64,000 bases of DNA from positions 3,572,168-3,636,167 of the forward strand of contig NZ_WHOY01000031.1 of assembly GCF_009765445.1 (NCBI RefSeq), given 5' to 3'. Under the pieces are notes generated by a model, which saw only the letters and a list, made by a program, of their open reading frames with translations, was not told the DNA's origin and made no database searches. The stretch comes from Pantoea sp. BAV 3049. Its GTDB lineage: Bacteria; Pseudomonadota; Gammaproteobacteria; Enterobacterales; Enterobacteriaceae. The first letter of the stretch is position 1, and each line of letters opens with the position of its first letter. Below are positions 36,024 through 45,193 of the stretch, piece after piece. Both the position numbers and the translations under genes were made by a program.

Positions 36024-36926
36024 ATGAATGCAGTGTTATATCTTCTGGTGGTGGTGATTTGGGGAACCACCTGGATTGCCATTTTTATGCAGCAGGGAGT
36101 GGTGCCAGTCACCGTCTCAATCTTCTGGCGCTTCCTGGTGGCCGCCGTGGCGATGCTTATTGTACTGGGGATAATGGGACGCCTGCGTAAAATCAGCCTG
36201 CGCGACCATCTGTTCTGCCTGCTGCAGGGCTGTTGCGTGTTCGGCTTCAATTTTGTCTGCTTTTATCATGCCGCCGCGTGGATCAGTAGCGGGCTGGAGT
36301 CGGTGATTTTCTCAATGGCTGTGCTGTATAACGCCGTGAACAGCATGCTGTTCTTCCGCCAGCGCCCTCATCCCAACCTGCTGCCCGCCGCTTTGCTGGG
36401 TCTGACCGGCATTGTGGCGCTGTTCTGGCACGATCTGGTAGCCACTCAGTTAGCGCCCTCACTGCTGCCGGGCATTGGATTGAGCGCGCTGGGCACCTTC
36501 GGCTTCTCGCTGGGCAATATGATCAGTACCCGCCACCAGCAACGTGGGCTGGAAACGATGTCCACCAACACTTATGCGATGTTTTATGGCGCACTGGTGA
36601 TGGCGGCCATCAGCCTGTTCAATGGCGACCATTTTATGCCCGATCTGTCGGTACGCTATCTCGGCTCGCTGCTCTACCTCGCCATCTTTGGATCGGTGAT
36701 CGCTTTTGGGGCTTACTTCACCCTGGTGGGCAGAATTGGCGCCAGTCGGGCTGCCTACAGCACCCTGCTGTTTCCGCTGGTTGCGCTGATGCTTTCCACC
36801 CTGTACGAAGGCTATGTCTGGCATATCAACGCGGTGATTGGGCTGGTCCTGATTTTGCTGGGTAATCTGGTGATGTTCTCAAAGCCGGGGATGCTCAGCC
36901 TGCGCCGCAGCGCCGCTTCTTCCTGA
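36024..36926 (+). CDS. EamA/DMT-family transporter
   Basis: 300-aa inner-membrane protein with ten hydrophobic helices in two five-helix EamA repeats. The N-terminus V-W-G-T-T-W-I-A-I is typical. Usually exports metabolites or amino acids. GAGGTGAAC precedes the ATG. Divergent from the AraC regulator. Confidence 0.88.
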   Translation: MNAVLYLLVVVIWGTTWIAIFMQQGVVPVTVSIFWRFLVAAVAMLIVLGIMGRLRKISLRDHLFCLLQGCCVFGFNFVCFYHAAAWISSGLESVIFSMAVLYNAVNSMLFFRQRPHPNLLPAALLGLTGIVALFWHDLVATQLAPSLLPGIGLSALGTFGFSLGNMISTRHQQRGLETMSTNTYAMFYGALVMAAISLFNGDHFMPDLSVRYLGSLLYLAIFGSVIAFGAYFTLVGRIGASRAAYSTLLFPLVALMLSTLYEGYVWHINAVIGLVLILLGNLVMFSKPGMLSLRRSAASS

Positions 36927-37032
36927 ACGGGGCCACGGGATAATTAGCGTTACTGTATATTGCTAATCAGGAACGCTATATTATGCGGGTGAGATTGGTC
37001 TCAGATCTCGTGACGACATACAAGGAGAGTTC

Positions 37033-37191
37033 ATGTCCACCAATTACATTATTGCTATCCCGTTCTTTGTTCTGGCCGTGGTGTTCCTGTTTCTGGGGAT
37101 CCGTCAACGCAACCAGGTATTTCTGCCGCTGGGGCTTGGCTTTATGCTGACGGCCGTGATTAACGGCGTGGTGGGTTATTCCATCAGCTGA
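37033..37191 (+). CDS. Small two-helix membrane protein (52 aa)
   Basis: Starts after AAGGAG with good spacing and is followed by a terminator. Two hydrophobic helices separated by a short basic turn (G-I-R-Q-R-N-Q). No family recognised. Strong translation signals and its own terminator make it a likely real small gene. Confidence 0.65.
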   Translation: MSTNYIIAIPFFVLAVVFLFLGIRQRNQVFLPLGLGFMLTAVINGVVGYSIS

Positions 37192-37198
37192 AAAATGA

Positions 37199-37222
37199 AA
37201 CCCAGCCGTCGCTGGGTTTTTT
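37199..37222. terminator. Bidirectional terminator
   Basis: CCCAGC-CGTC-GCTGGG followed by TTTTTT on the plus strand, flanked by AAA on the other side. It serves the 52-aa gene and probably cheV, which converges on it. Confidence 0.85.
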
Positions 37223-37225
37223 GCA

Positions 37226-38185
37226 TCAGTGTGGTGCTTCGTCCAGCACCTTATGGATCACTGTGGAGAGTTCGTTGATTTCAAACTTCGCCACATAGCC
37301 GTTAGCGCCCACTTTGCGTACGTGATCTTCGTTGGCACTGCCGGACAACGAGGAGTGGATCACCACCGGAATATCACGGAACCGCTGGTCGGTTTTGATA
37401 TTGCGCGTCAGGGTAAAGCCATCCATTTCCGGCATTTCCAGGTCCGTGAGCACCATGGCAATCTTGTCATGAATCGATGTGCCTTCGGCGACGGCCTGCT
37501 GCTCCATCTGCTTGATTTTTTCCCAGGCTTCCAGGCCGGTGACATGCATCAGCGCCGGAATGCCCATCACTTTCAGGCCCTGCTCCAACATCTGACGGGC
37601 AACTTTGGAATCTTCCGCCACAATCGCCACCGCACCCGGCCGGATGTTAAAGGCCTTCATCTCAATGTCGCCGTCCTTCACTTCACGCACGGAAGGGATC
37701 ACATCATTAAGGATCTGCTCAACATCGAGCACCAGCGCCATGCTGTTGGTTTTGGTGTCCAGACAGGCAATGCTGGTGATATTGCGGCTGCTGACGCCCG
37801 CTTCCGCAGTATGGATCTGGCTCCAGTCCAGACGCACGATATCCTCAACCGACTCCACGGCAAACGCCTGAGTACTGCGGGCATATTCAGTGACCAGCAG
37901 CAGGTTCAGTCCGGTTTCCGGGGTGCAACCGGTTACGGCTGGCAGGTCGATTACCGGGATAAATTGCCCGCGAATATTGGCCATCCCCAGCAACGGAGAT
38001 TTCATGCCGGCGGCTTTAGTGATGGTCGGCATCGGCACAATTTCACGCAGTTTAAACACGTTGATACCGAACAATTCTGGTTTGGTTTCGTTACTCTCTG
38101 ATCCTAAACGAAATAGAAGGAGTTCAAACTTATTGGATGACGCGAGATTCGCTCTCTCATCAATCTCTTTTTGAAAATTATCCAT
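37226..38185 (-). CDS. cheV: Chemotaxis protein CheV
   Basis: 319 aa from ATG 38185, which follows GAGGTAGAG. The frame stays open about 105 codons further but that part is basic and unlike any domain. Residues ~20-165 form a CheW-like coupling domain (F-G-I-N-V-F-K-L-R-E-I-V and G-M-A-N-I-R-G-Q-F-I-P-V-I-D-L). Residues ~180-315 form a receiver domain with the phospho-acceptor in V-L-T-D-L-E-M-P-E-M-D-G. CheV couples chemoreceptors to CheA and adapts by phosphorylation. No other chemotaxis gene is adjacent. Confidence 0.9.
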   Translation of the reverse strand: MDNFQKEIDERANLASSNKFELLLFRLGSESNETKPELFGINVFKLREIVPMPTITKAAGMKSPLLGMANIRGQFIPVIDLPAVTGCTPETGLNLLLVTEYARSTQAFAVESVEDIVRLDWSQIHTAEAGVSSRNITSIACLDTKTNSMALVLDVEQILNDVIPSVREVKDGDIEMKAFNIRPGAVAIVAEDSKVARQMLEQGLKVMGIPALMHVTGLEAWEKIKQMEQQAVAEGTSIHDKIAMVLTDLEMPEMDGFTLTRNIKTDQRFRDIPVVIHSSLSGSANEDHVRKVGANGYVAKFEINELSTVIHKVLDEAPH

Positions 38186-38267
38186 CTCTACCTCTGGGTT
38201 AAATACTGGTTTTACACGCTTCATCTGTATATCGGCAGCGCAGAAAAAAAGTACAGAGGTGAAAGCA

Positions 38268-38594
38268 TTATTTCTCTGGGGTACAGACCTTCGCCAGCTC
38301 CTGCTCGATGATCTCCGGCCTGTTGTGCTCAACCAGCGTTTTGAAGCGCCTCGCGACACCACAATCTTGCGATTCCGACAGCGCAACGGCGGCACTGTAG
38401 GCGTTGTAACAGTCGTTTGCATCATCCACCTGCTTTTTACAGCCGGTAAAAACCGCGAAGGTTGAATCCGGACTGGCAACATAGCGGTCGACCGCTTCAC
38501 TGTGGTTGATCCTTTGCAGAGCGCCTGGCAGCACCAGCCAGGATGCCAGAACGATCAACGCCAGTCCGGCCAGTGAAAACACTTTGTATTTCAT
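38268..38594 (-). CDS. Membrane-anchored or secreted hypothetical protein
   Basis: 108 aa. N-terminal hydrophobic segment (residues ~5-25), then a ~80-residue periplasmic domain with four Cys (C-K-K, D-C-Y, D-C-G and V-C-T), enough for two disulfides. AAGGAAG ribosome binding site. I do not recognise it. Confidence 0.6.
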   Translation of the reverse strand: MKYKVFSLAGLALIVLASWLVLPGALQRINHSEAVDRYVASPDSTFAVFTGCKKQVDDANDCYNAYSAAVALSESQDCGVARRFKTLVEHNRPEIIEQELAKVCTPEK

Positions 38595-38940
38595 TTTACT
38601 TCCTTACCTTCAGTCATCCTGCTTAATCTTCCCCTGCGAGTATAGCTGCTGATAATTAATCGCGTTTCAACCAGCAATGATAAACGCGCTCCCGTTGAAG
38701 TACCGTTACAATAGTGCAATTTCAGATGTGGAAGAGATAATTATAACGACAAGGTGTTAATGACGTGTTTGCTTTGATTGAAATAAAGTCGACACTTCAT
38801 TTATATACCAAAAAAGTTTAGACGTTGCATTCAAAAGGTATTAATTAAATTTAATTATCAGGAATATATTCCATTCACGTCTTTACTTCTTTACTTCTTC
38901 ACTTCTTCACTTCTTCACTTCAGGAAAAATGGAATCGATT
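38595..38940. other. Intergenic region upstream of the UbiD remnant
   Basis: No gene in about 345 AT-rich bases. The only notable element is the tandem octanucleotide repeat listed separately. Confidence 0.55.
38885..38922. repeat. Tandem octanucleotide repeat (ACTTCTTC)
   Basis: Four 8-bp units of ACTTCTTC (the first reads ACTTCTTT), followed by a partial fifth unit, ACTTC. It lies 18 bases upstream of an ATG and about 60 bases upstream of the decayed UbiD-family reading frame. Short tandem repeats in such positions can vary in number by slippage. Confidence 0.8.
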
Positions 38941-38978
38941 ATGTCTGGCAAAAAGCGAACAGGAATAAGAAAAATATT

Positions 38979-39620
38979 CACGACTTTCGTTCAGCCATTT
39001 CCTTTTTAGAAAGTCTGCCAGACGAAATGGTCAGTACGGATGTGGAAGTGGATCCCCATGCGGAATTATCCGGTGTTTATCGCCATGTTGGCGCAGGCGG
39101 AACCTGTGAACGCCCAACACGCAAAGGCCCGGCGATGATGTTTAATACCATCAAAGGCTTTCCGGACGTGCGGGTGGTCACCGGACGGATGTCCACCAGA
39201 GAACGTGTCGGCCGCTTATTAAACTGCCCGCCGGAAAAACTGGGCTTCCTGCTGAAAGAGTCGGTTAATAACGCCGTGGATCCGGTGGTGATCGCCCAAG
39301 ATCGGGCTGAATGTCAGCATGGCGGGTCCAGCATTCTGGATATGGTGGAAAAAGTGATGCCGGGACGTGTGCTTAACGTCAATGCCCATACCTCCGGCGG
39401 CGGCAAACTGCTGGCCGTCATCCAGTTTAAAAAATCCGCTGCGGTGGATGAAGGCCATCAGCGTCAGGCTGCCCTGCTGGCCTTTGCCGCCTTCCCGAAA
39501 CTGAAGCACGTGATCCTGGTGGAGGAAAATGTGGATATTTTCGATACCGACGACGTGCTGTGGGCCATGCAGACCCGCTATCAGGGGGATGTGGACACGG
39601 CCTTTGAGGAAGTACTGAAT
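38979..39620 (+). pseudogene. UbiD-family decarboxylase, internally deleted and truncated
   Basis: The open frame encodes the UbiD N-terminus (H-D-F-R-S-A-I-S-F-L-E, then G-V-Y-R-H-V-G-A-G-G-T, G-P-A-M-M-F-N) up to about 39310, then jumps to the C-terminal region (N-A-H-T-S-G-G-G-K-L-L-A-V-I-Q-F-K-K, D-I-F-D-T-D-D-V-L-W-A-M-Q-T-R). Intact enzymes are ~450-500 aa. Roughly 200 central residues, with most of the prenyl-FMN site, are missing. The end is lost at ~39605. No in-frame ATG precedes the N-terminal motif. The family decarboxylates aromatic or unsaturated acids using prenylated FMN. Confidence 0.82.
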
Positions 39621-39626
39621 TATACC

Positions 39627-39974
39627 TTAATCTGCTTTAACACAATCATAATCGCCCGAAAGGCGGATCTGCTGGCTGCTGGTACGAACAACCTCCACCT
39701 GCAATGTTGCCTTGCCGTGAGCATTGGACTGCGTCATTGCCAGTTTGCCTGGCGCACGGGTATTCTTCACGATCCAGTGATAACGGACATTGTCGGTATC
39801 ACCTTTTTTGCCGGTAAAAGTGGTTTTCACCCGCTCAGCTTTGGCATTGTTAATATAAAACCCGCCATGGGGTTCAGGCTTGATGGTAAAAGGGCCGCAC
39901 TGCACAGCGGCCAGCGCTGAAGAGGTAAACATCAGCATGAACAAAGCTACAGTAGCTTGTTTGAACATTTTCAA
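39627..39974 (-). CDS. Secreted hypothetical protein
   Basis: 115-aa precursor with a signal peptide cleaved near A-L-A-A-V, leaving a ~93-residue basic periplasmic domain with two Cys (Q-C-G near the start, D-Y-D-C at the end) that could form one disulfide. Family not recognised. The 3' end abuts the UbiD remnant. Confidence 0.6.
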   Translation of the reverse strand: MKMFKQATVALFMLMFTSSALAAVQCGPFTIKPEPHGGFYINNAKAERVKTTFTGKKGDTDNVRYHWIVKNTRAPGKLAMTQSNAHGKATLQVEVVRTSSQQIRLSGDYDCVKAD

Positions 39975-40102
39975 TGTCCTGCAATAAAATGACTGCCGAA
40001 AGGTAACAGGTTATGGTGGCTTTAGTCGCGGTTTTCTTTATGATGACTGACGGTCGCTACCCCCGGTAGCAGCAGATCCCCCCTTAACAGCAGGAGCAGC
40101 AT

Positions 40103-40201
40103 ATGAAAATTGGCTATTTGTTTCCGGCGGCTGTCGGTATTGCTGGCGTTGCGCTGCTGGTCTGGTTTATCGCCAGCGGCGCCTGGATGCCGGGTGCCTG
40201 A
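40103..40201 (+). CDS. YoaK-like small membrane protein (32 aa)
   Basis: 32-aa single-helix protein after CAGGAG with 8-base spacing. The start M-K-I-G-Y-L-F-P and the end P-G-A match my memory of E. coli YoaK, also 32 aa and inner-membrane located. Function unknown. Confidence 0.6.
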   Translation: MKIGYLFPAAVGIAGVALLVWFIASGAWMPGA

Positions 40202-40291
40202 GCCGCGTCTGCCAGTGAGAATGGCCCTCTCACACCGCCAGCGCCATTCTCACCTGGCCGATTAGAGCGAAAAGCGTCCTGCCCGGCTGGT

Positions 40292-40513
40292 TCAGACCGG
40301 CCCCTGACTGGGCTTCACCAGTCTGATGGCATGCTCCAGCACCTTCTGTTCATCCCTGTCCGCATCATGGCGCTCATTACGGGTCTTCTTCAGCAGATCG
40401 GCCAGCGCTTCACGGCGCGTGTCATATCCCGCCTCCGCCAGCACAATCACCGCATCTCCCACTACCCGACAGACTTCGTCATAATACTCTTCGCTTAAGA
40501 TATCGCGTTTCAT
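40292..40513 (-). CDS. Small helical protein, possibly YmgB/AriR-like
   Basis: 73-aa charged protein. The layout V-V-G-D-A-V-x-x-L-x-x-A-G near the N-terminus, R-R-E-A-L-A-D-L-L in the middle, then L-E-H-A-I-R-L-V is loosely like the YmgB/AriR connector family (compare the clearer member at 47733-47993). Similarity is weak. It may simply be an uncharacterised enterobacterial small protein. Confidence 0.5.
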   Translation of the reverse strand: MKRDILSEEYYDEVCRVVGDAVIVLAEAGYDTRREALADLLKKTRNERHDADRDEQKVLEHAIRLVKPSQGPV

Positions 40514-40606
40514 CCCGAATCATCCTCATTCCACACCGGAAAACAGTGCATTTTGCCTGACATTAAGATTCAGCTTAGAACGTTATGATGAAGTTTCAAA
40601 TCCGGG

Positions 40607-41728
40607 TCAGTCTTCAAAATACCAGTAACCCTGATTGATCAGCCCGGTCAGCTCAGCCACAAACTCCGGATTTTGCAGCACATTGCCCAGCTCCTGCTGG
40701 CCGAGTTCGGTAAAGCGACACAGCAGATCGGCAGCGTGGGGAGCCACGGTGTCTAAAGGCTCACTGTTAATAAAGAAGCTGCCGTCAATATTCAGCACGC
40801 GCAGCCCACTCAGGCGGATCAACATTTCACCGTCCATCAACGCATCCCTGACTTCCTCCGGCGAATACGGTGGTTCCGCCGGAGCAATATCCAGCTCATG
40901 GCGGGGAGTAGTGGCAAAGCGGCCAAACCACTGATTAAAGCTCTCCGGCTGATTAAGCATTTCAGTCATCATGCTTCGCACACGTTCAAGCTCGTGTGCT
41001 TCTACTTTGCCCGGATGCGCGCGGCAGGTTAAATCCGGATCGCTATAGTGCTCGCCGCCCAGATCGTTTTCCAGCGCGTAGTCGGCAAAGCTGCTGATCA
41101 GCTCGCGCCCATTGGGGCCACGGAAGCCAACGGAATAGTTAAGCGCGGTTTCATGCGTAAAACCATCGTGCGGGAACCCTGGTGGAATATAAAGAATGTC
41201 GCCGGGTTCCAGGTCTTCATCAATGATTGGCGTAAACGGATCGACGTGCAGCAGTGCCGGATGCGGGCAGAACTGACGCATAGGGATTGCGTCCCCCACT
41301 CGCCAGCGGCGGCTACCCATTCCCTGAATGATGAACACATCGTAATTATCAATGTGTGGCCCGACACCGCCGCCCGGCACGGAAAACGAGATCATCAGAT
41401 CGTCCAGACGCCAGTCCGGCAACACGCGGAACGGGCGCACCAGCTCTGCAGACGGCTCGTGCCAGTGGTTAACCGCCTGCGCCAGCAGCGACCAGCCGGT
41501 TTCACCCAGACCGTCAAAATGCTCAAAGGGGCCGTTACTGGCCTGCCATTCGCCGCCGAAATGGGTCACCAGGCGGCTGTCCACCTCAGGCTCCATCGCC
41601 AGCCCGGCCAGCTCGTCCGGACTGATGGGATCGACAAAATCAGGGAAGGCTTTTTTTAATACAACGGGTTGTTTTTGCCAGTATTTTTCAATGAACTCGG
41701 ACCAGTTCAGGTTCAGTTGATATGCCAT
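40607..41728 (-). CDS. roxA: Ribosomal protein L16 arginine hydroxylase RoxA (YcfD)
   Basis: 373-aa JmjC/cupin oxygenase. Iron ligands H125 and D127 are seen in G-P-H-I-D-N-Y-D-V, with a further His later in the fold. The N-terminus (F-I-E-K-Y-W-Q-K-Q-P) and C-terminal winged-helix part match YcfD. It is a 2-oxoglutarate/Fe(II) enzyme that hydroxylates an Arg of ribosomal protein L16. Normal family length. Confidence 0.93.
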   Translation of the reverse strand: MAYQLNLNWSEFIEKYWQKQPVVLKKAFPDFVDPISPDELAGLAMEPEVDSRLVTHFGGEWQASNGPFEHFDGLGETGWSLLAQAVNHWHEPSAELVRPFRVLPDWRLDDLMISFSVPGGGVGPHIDNYDVFIIQGMGSRRWRVGDAIPMRQFCPHPALLHVDPFTPIIDEDLEPGDILYIPPGFPHDGFTHETALNYSVGFRGPNGRELISSFADYALENDLGGEHYSDPDLTCRAHPGKVEAHELERVRSMMTEMLNQPESFNQWFGRFATTPRHELDIAPAEPPYSPEEVRDALMDGEMLIRLSGLRVLNIDGSFFINSEPLDTVAPHAADLLCRFTELGQQELGNVLQNPEFVAELTGLINQGYWYFED

Positions 41729-42095
41729 ACGTTCGCACCAGTCAGGAAAGAGAGGGCGTGATTATCAGCCTGTGCCACCCGGCTTGCCTTGTTAAAGGTC
41801 AAGTGCTGAACAGATAATCGGATCGGTTTAACTTCTTAAGAGTAAGACCGGCATTAATTAATGATGAAATTAAGGTAATATTATTCCCTGACTGACTCAC
41901 GTTAATTAGCTGAATAAACTTAAGCAACTCACTACAGCCTTCGTCCTTGCCCGGCAATGGCATGTCGTGTTTAATTCGTCACATGAAATTTATACGTTCC
42001 CTCATCTTCAGTATGCTTTCATATAGTAAAGAAGCAGAAAGCGTCGTTTAGTAAATTTTTGAACAGAACACATTCTTATTACCAGATTTTCGCCA
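41729..42095. other. Intergenic region, no gene seen
   Basis: About 370 AT-rich bases between roxA and the next small gene. Nothing beyond short inverted repeats. Confidence 0.5.
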
Positions 42096-42096
42096 C

Positions 42097-42120
42097 TATA
42101 AAGCCCGCATCTGCGGGCTG
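42097..42120 (-). terminator. Terminator of the 121-aa secreted protein gene
   Basis: AGCCCGC / GCGGGCT stem with a 4-base loop, 20 bases beyond the stop codon. The T-tract on the minus strand is short. Confidence 0.65.
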
Positions 42121-42140
42121 GTTAATATTTGCAATGAGGT

Positions 42141-42506
42141 TTATTCATTCGCTGCGGGTTTGCAGCCAGCATAAACGTAGCCTTCATGAGCATTGCGAAT
42201 CACATAGCTGTTCTTCAGCTTCACGAAAGTCAGATCTTTCTGTTTGCCTGCCATCACTTCCGTCCCGTCATCCGTCTTCATAGCAATCAGTTCAGGACTG
42301 GTGATCTTCTTTACACCATCAGTGGAGAAGGTGAAGGTATTGCCATTGTCCGTGACCATTGAATTATGGTTCAGCACATCGACTTTTGGCTTCTGACCAG
42401 GCATATCCCGGTTCTGGGTCAGGCTGCATTTGTACATCTGCGCGGCTGAGGCTGGCAATGACAGCATCCCTATGGAGATGACTAAAACTGAACTTATAAC
42501 TCGCAT
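42141..42506 (-). CDS. Secreted hypothetical protein
   Basis: 121-aa precursor with a signal peptide (cleavage near A-S-A-A-Q). The ~100-residue mature domain contains Y-K-C and A-G-C near its two ends, suitable for a disulfide. Upstream AAGGAGG. No family recognised. It is close to the left edge of the accessory island. Confidence 0.6.
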   Translation of the reverse strand: MRVISSVLVISIGMLSLPASAAQMYKCSLTQNRDMPGQKPKVDVLNHNSMVTDNGNTFTFSTDGVKKITSPELIAMKTDDGTEVMAGKQKDLTFVKLKNSYVIRNAHEGYVYAGCKPAANE

Positions 42507-42761
42507 CTTGCCTCCTTTGTATCAGCCACTAAGGCTAGCAGACACAATCAGCATGACAAATGAGAGTAAGGCTAAAACAGGGGGATTTGGTGATTTAAAT
42601 GCTCCGGGGGATCACATGCCTGTTCCGATACAGACGTTCAAAAAACCTCCATGACTGCCAAACGGTGAATTAAACCCCGTAGAAAACGTAATAATTTCAT
42701 GATTAACGCAAATAAAACTCAAGAGACAAGCCGTTCATTCTTGCCTCTTAAATCAAAAAAA

Positions 42762-43982
42762 CTAGATGTAGGCTGTCACACAAAACTCAAACAGCTCTTT
42801 ATTTGAGTTTCTTTTCCTTACGATCCTGGATGATATGTCTTTAAACCCTAAAGATAAGAGCGAGCTTTCAAAAATCTTCTCAGATTCAATTTTGACGCCA
42901 TAAAAAGTTGAATTACCAACAATGTAATCTATTTTAGCACCGTCATTGAGCAGATCTCGTAATGAAGAAAAATGCTGATGCATATCATAAAAATACTTAT
43001 GCACATATCTGGCCATTAAATCGGCATTTTTATCTTCTTTAGTTCGTATTTCATCGCACTTGCGAATTAAAAGCCCAGGCAAATCACTACCCGATGGATG
43101 CCAGGTTTTTAGTTTAGATGTCGCACTTCCCCAGGTCCCTCCTATTGCTTTCCAGTCCAGATCTGCCGCCTCAACGGCATGATTTAAAAACTTAGTCCAA
43201 TACATATAGGGTCTAAGCTCTCTGATATAACTCATTCGGTTAGGATAAGGAGGGGATGTCACCACATGATCAATTTTTTCAACTTCGATATTATTTACAA
43301 ATCTGGAGTCACAGCTCAACACCTGAGCATGATGGGACGTTTCAATAAATGCTGTAGAGACAATATTTTCAACTACGGACAAAAAAAGCTCAACAATTTG
43401 AGCGTGCTCATGTTTAATTGTTGAATGACTAAAAGACATTGAAACATGATTGAATGCTGCTGAAGATGTTTCAATAATCAACCTGCAGAATGAAATCCAG
43501 ACCAGATTAAAAACAGGGTTATCCGAAGGCTCACCTATCGTTTCAACGATTGCAGACCGTAATGCGGCCAGGCTCGAAAGAGTATCACAATCCCACCATC
43601 GATTGATGTTATGTATATCAGGAACCCAGTTATCCTCAACAAGCTTTGAAGATGAAAGGTTAACGACTTCGAGAGAAAGTGATTTTATCTTTAAAAGGTC
43701 ATTATGACTAAAATAAGCAAGTTTAGTGTTGCCAAACCAAATCAAAAAAGGATTGATATCACACAGGACAGCATCATAGCCCTGTTCCAGAGAACTGAGT
43801 CCCGTAGTGGCCGTACCAGAAAAAGGATCAAGGAGCCTTTTGCCTTTTGGTGTCTGTGAGATTAACTCCTCAACAAGTTTTACTGAATAGGCAGGAGTTA
43901 ATCTCAACCAACCATGTCGCCCTATTCCACGGTTGTATTTAAAAGTATAATCACTTCCTTTTAAAGAAAAGGTATCTTTCAT
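42762..43982 (-). CDS. DNA methyltransferase (type II, amino type)
   Basis: 406-aa enzyme with SAM-binding motif I L-D-P-F-S-G-T-A-T-T-G (residues 51-61) and catalytic motif IV S-P-P-Y at 243-246. S-P-P-Y suggests N4-cytosine modification, although N6-adenine is possible. The start overlaps the stop of the upstream gene by 4 bases (ATGA). Base composition is clearly lower in G+C than the core genes, a sign of transfer. With the gene before it, this forms a restriction-modification pair. Recognition site unknown. Confidence 0.88.
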   Translation of the reverse strand: MKDTFSLKGSDYTFKYNRGIGRHGWLRLTPAYSVKLVEELISQTPKGKRLLDPFSGTATTGLSSLEQGYDAVLCDINPFLIWFGNTKLAYFSHNDLLKIKSLSLEVVNLSSSKLVEDNWVPDIHNINRWWDCDTLSSLAALRSAIVETIGEPSDNPVFNLVWISFCRLIIETSSAAFNHVSMSFSHSTIKHEHAQIVELFLSVVENIVSTAFIETSHHAQVLSCDSRFVNNIEVEKIDHVVTSPPYPNRMSYIRELRPYMYWTKFLNHAVEAADLDWKAIGGTWGSATSKLKTWHPSGSDLPGLLIRKCDEIRTKEDKNADLMARYVHKYFYDMHQHFSSLRDLLNDGAKIDYIVGNSTFYGVKIESEKIFESSLLSLGFKDISSRIVRKRNSNKELFEFCVTAYI

Positions 43983-44836
43983 TCTGGACTCAACAGTTTA
44001 GCTAAAACAGTATTAATTTCAACCTTCATTTTATCACTATTTCTTTGGAAAAATCCAGCTAAATCATACCCTAAAACTTTCCTGAAAAATGAAAACAGTG
44101 ATAAAAACTCCCCGGCATCAGACTCATTAATGCCTGTCAGGATCCCACAACGGTTATTTATGTATCTGTAGACAATATCTTTATCAATTTGAGCAGAGAA
44201 AATAGCGAAGATTGGCAGGTATCCATTAGCCCATGCTACCGTTGCATTATCAATATCACCATTTTGTCTTTTGCTGTCTTTACTTTTATAACCTTGCCTT
44301 ACTTCAAAAACCACACCTTTGACAGGCGCTGAAACACCTAACTGGTCACAGTATTTATCCATCCATGACTTAACGCCACCCAGGACTTCTTCATTCCTGA
44401 TTTTTTCTAATTCCAGGCGCCCATCCAAATACAACGTTTTCACTTTCCCGCCACTGGTTTTTGATTCATAAGACCAGTTTGAGTAGACAGCGTCTTCATA
44501 GAGACAAGTATCCATAATGATTTGCCTGAAAAGTCTTTCACACCCAATACCTATTTGCCGGTAAATAGATGTCATTCCTCCCGCTGCTTTATGCGCAGAG
44601 TACATAAGCTCACTATCTAAACCGACCCATGAATAGAAAGAGTCACTGCCGTATAACGTTTTGAATCCATCAAGGTCAACCCCATTAGCATCATTACCAC
44701 CTAATTTGGGTTTATAGTATTTACATTTTCTAACTGGCTCCATAAAAAGTTCATAATAATCGTTATCGCTTCCGTATGAACCTTCTTCCAGCATATCATT
44801 TACATCAACCAGTTTCTTAAGACCTACAACTTTCAT
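43979..44836 (-). CDS. Putative type II restriction endonuclease
   Basis: 285-aa protein, low G+C, translationally coupled to the methyltransferase gene that follows it. Candidate nuclease residues are D138 in L-Y-L-D-G-R and E178 in V-V-F-E-V-R, followed by Q-G-Y-K-S-K-D-S-K-R-Q-N-G-D, which would suit a PD-(D/E)xK fold. The nuclease call relies mainly on coupling to a solitary methyltransferase and this motif. An unrelated partner is possible. Confidence 0.65.
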   Translation of the reverse strand: MKVVGLKKLVDVNDMLEEGSYGSDNDYYELFMEPVRKCKYYKPKLGGNDANGVDLDGFKTLYGSDSFYSWVGLDSELMYSAHKAAGGMTSIYRQIGIGCERLFRQIIMDTCLYEDAVYSNWSYESKTSGGKVKTLYLDGRLELEKIRNEEVLGGVKSWMDKYCDQLGVSAPVKGVVFEVRQGYKSKDSKRQNGDIDNATVAWANGYLPIFAIFSAQIDKDIVYRYINNRCGILTGINESDAGEFLSLFSFFRKVLGYDLAGFFQRNSDKMKVEINTVLAKLLSPE

Positions 44837-45193
44837 ACAAAACGCCCTTTTAAAATAACAGAGATAACTTAAGTTGACTTCGACAGAACTTATGGCAGAA
44901 AAACCCAGTAATTTCAGGGAGTATAAAGGAGAACAGGAGAATTCAGTAGCGGTGTGTTGGCCTCAACACACAGAATTCGATTAAAACACACAACACATTG
45001 TTTTTTATGGATTTTAAAAATTAAGCAACCAACAGCCCTCTGTCAGTTTGCCTGAAAGTAAAAAATTCGCCGAAGCGAAGTTCATAATTGTGTAAGTGAT
45101 ATGTGCGTAATATCCTGCTTTCCTGAGAAATTACGCCTTTTCTATGCAAAAGCAAATATCATGCACAGAATGACAATTGCTCACAGAAAGCAC
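44837..45193. other. Intergenic region upstream of the restriction gene
   Basis: AT-rich. Holds the putative promoter of the restriction-modification pair on the minus strand. On the plus strand, from about 45085, it holds the start of the repeated leader of the first toxin cassette. Confidence 0.5.

Noticed and set aside
37226-38500. Full 424-aa version of CheV
   Set aside because: The first ~105 residues are basic and unlike any CheV, and overlap the upstream intergenic region. ATG 38185 has a proper ribosome binding site and gives the family length.
38885-38922. CRISPR array
   Set aside because: The units are only 8 bases long with no spacers. No other regularly spaced repeats of 25-40 bases were seen in the window.
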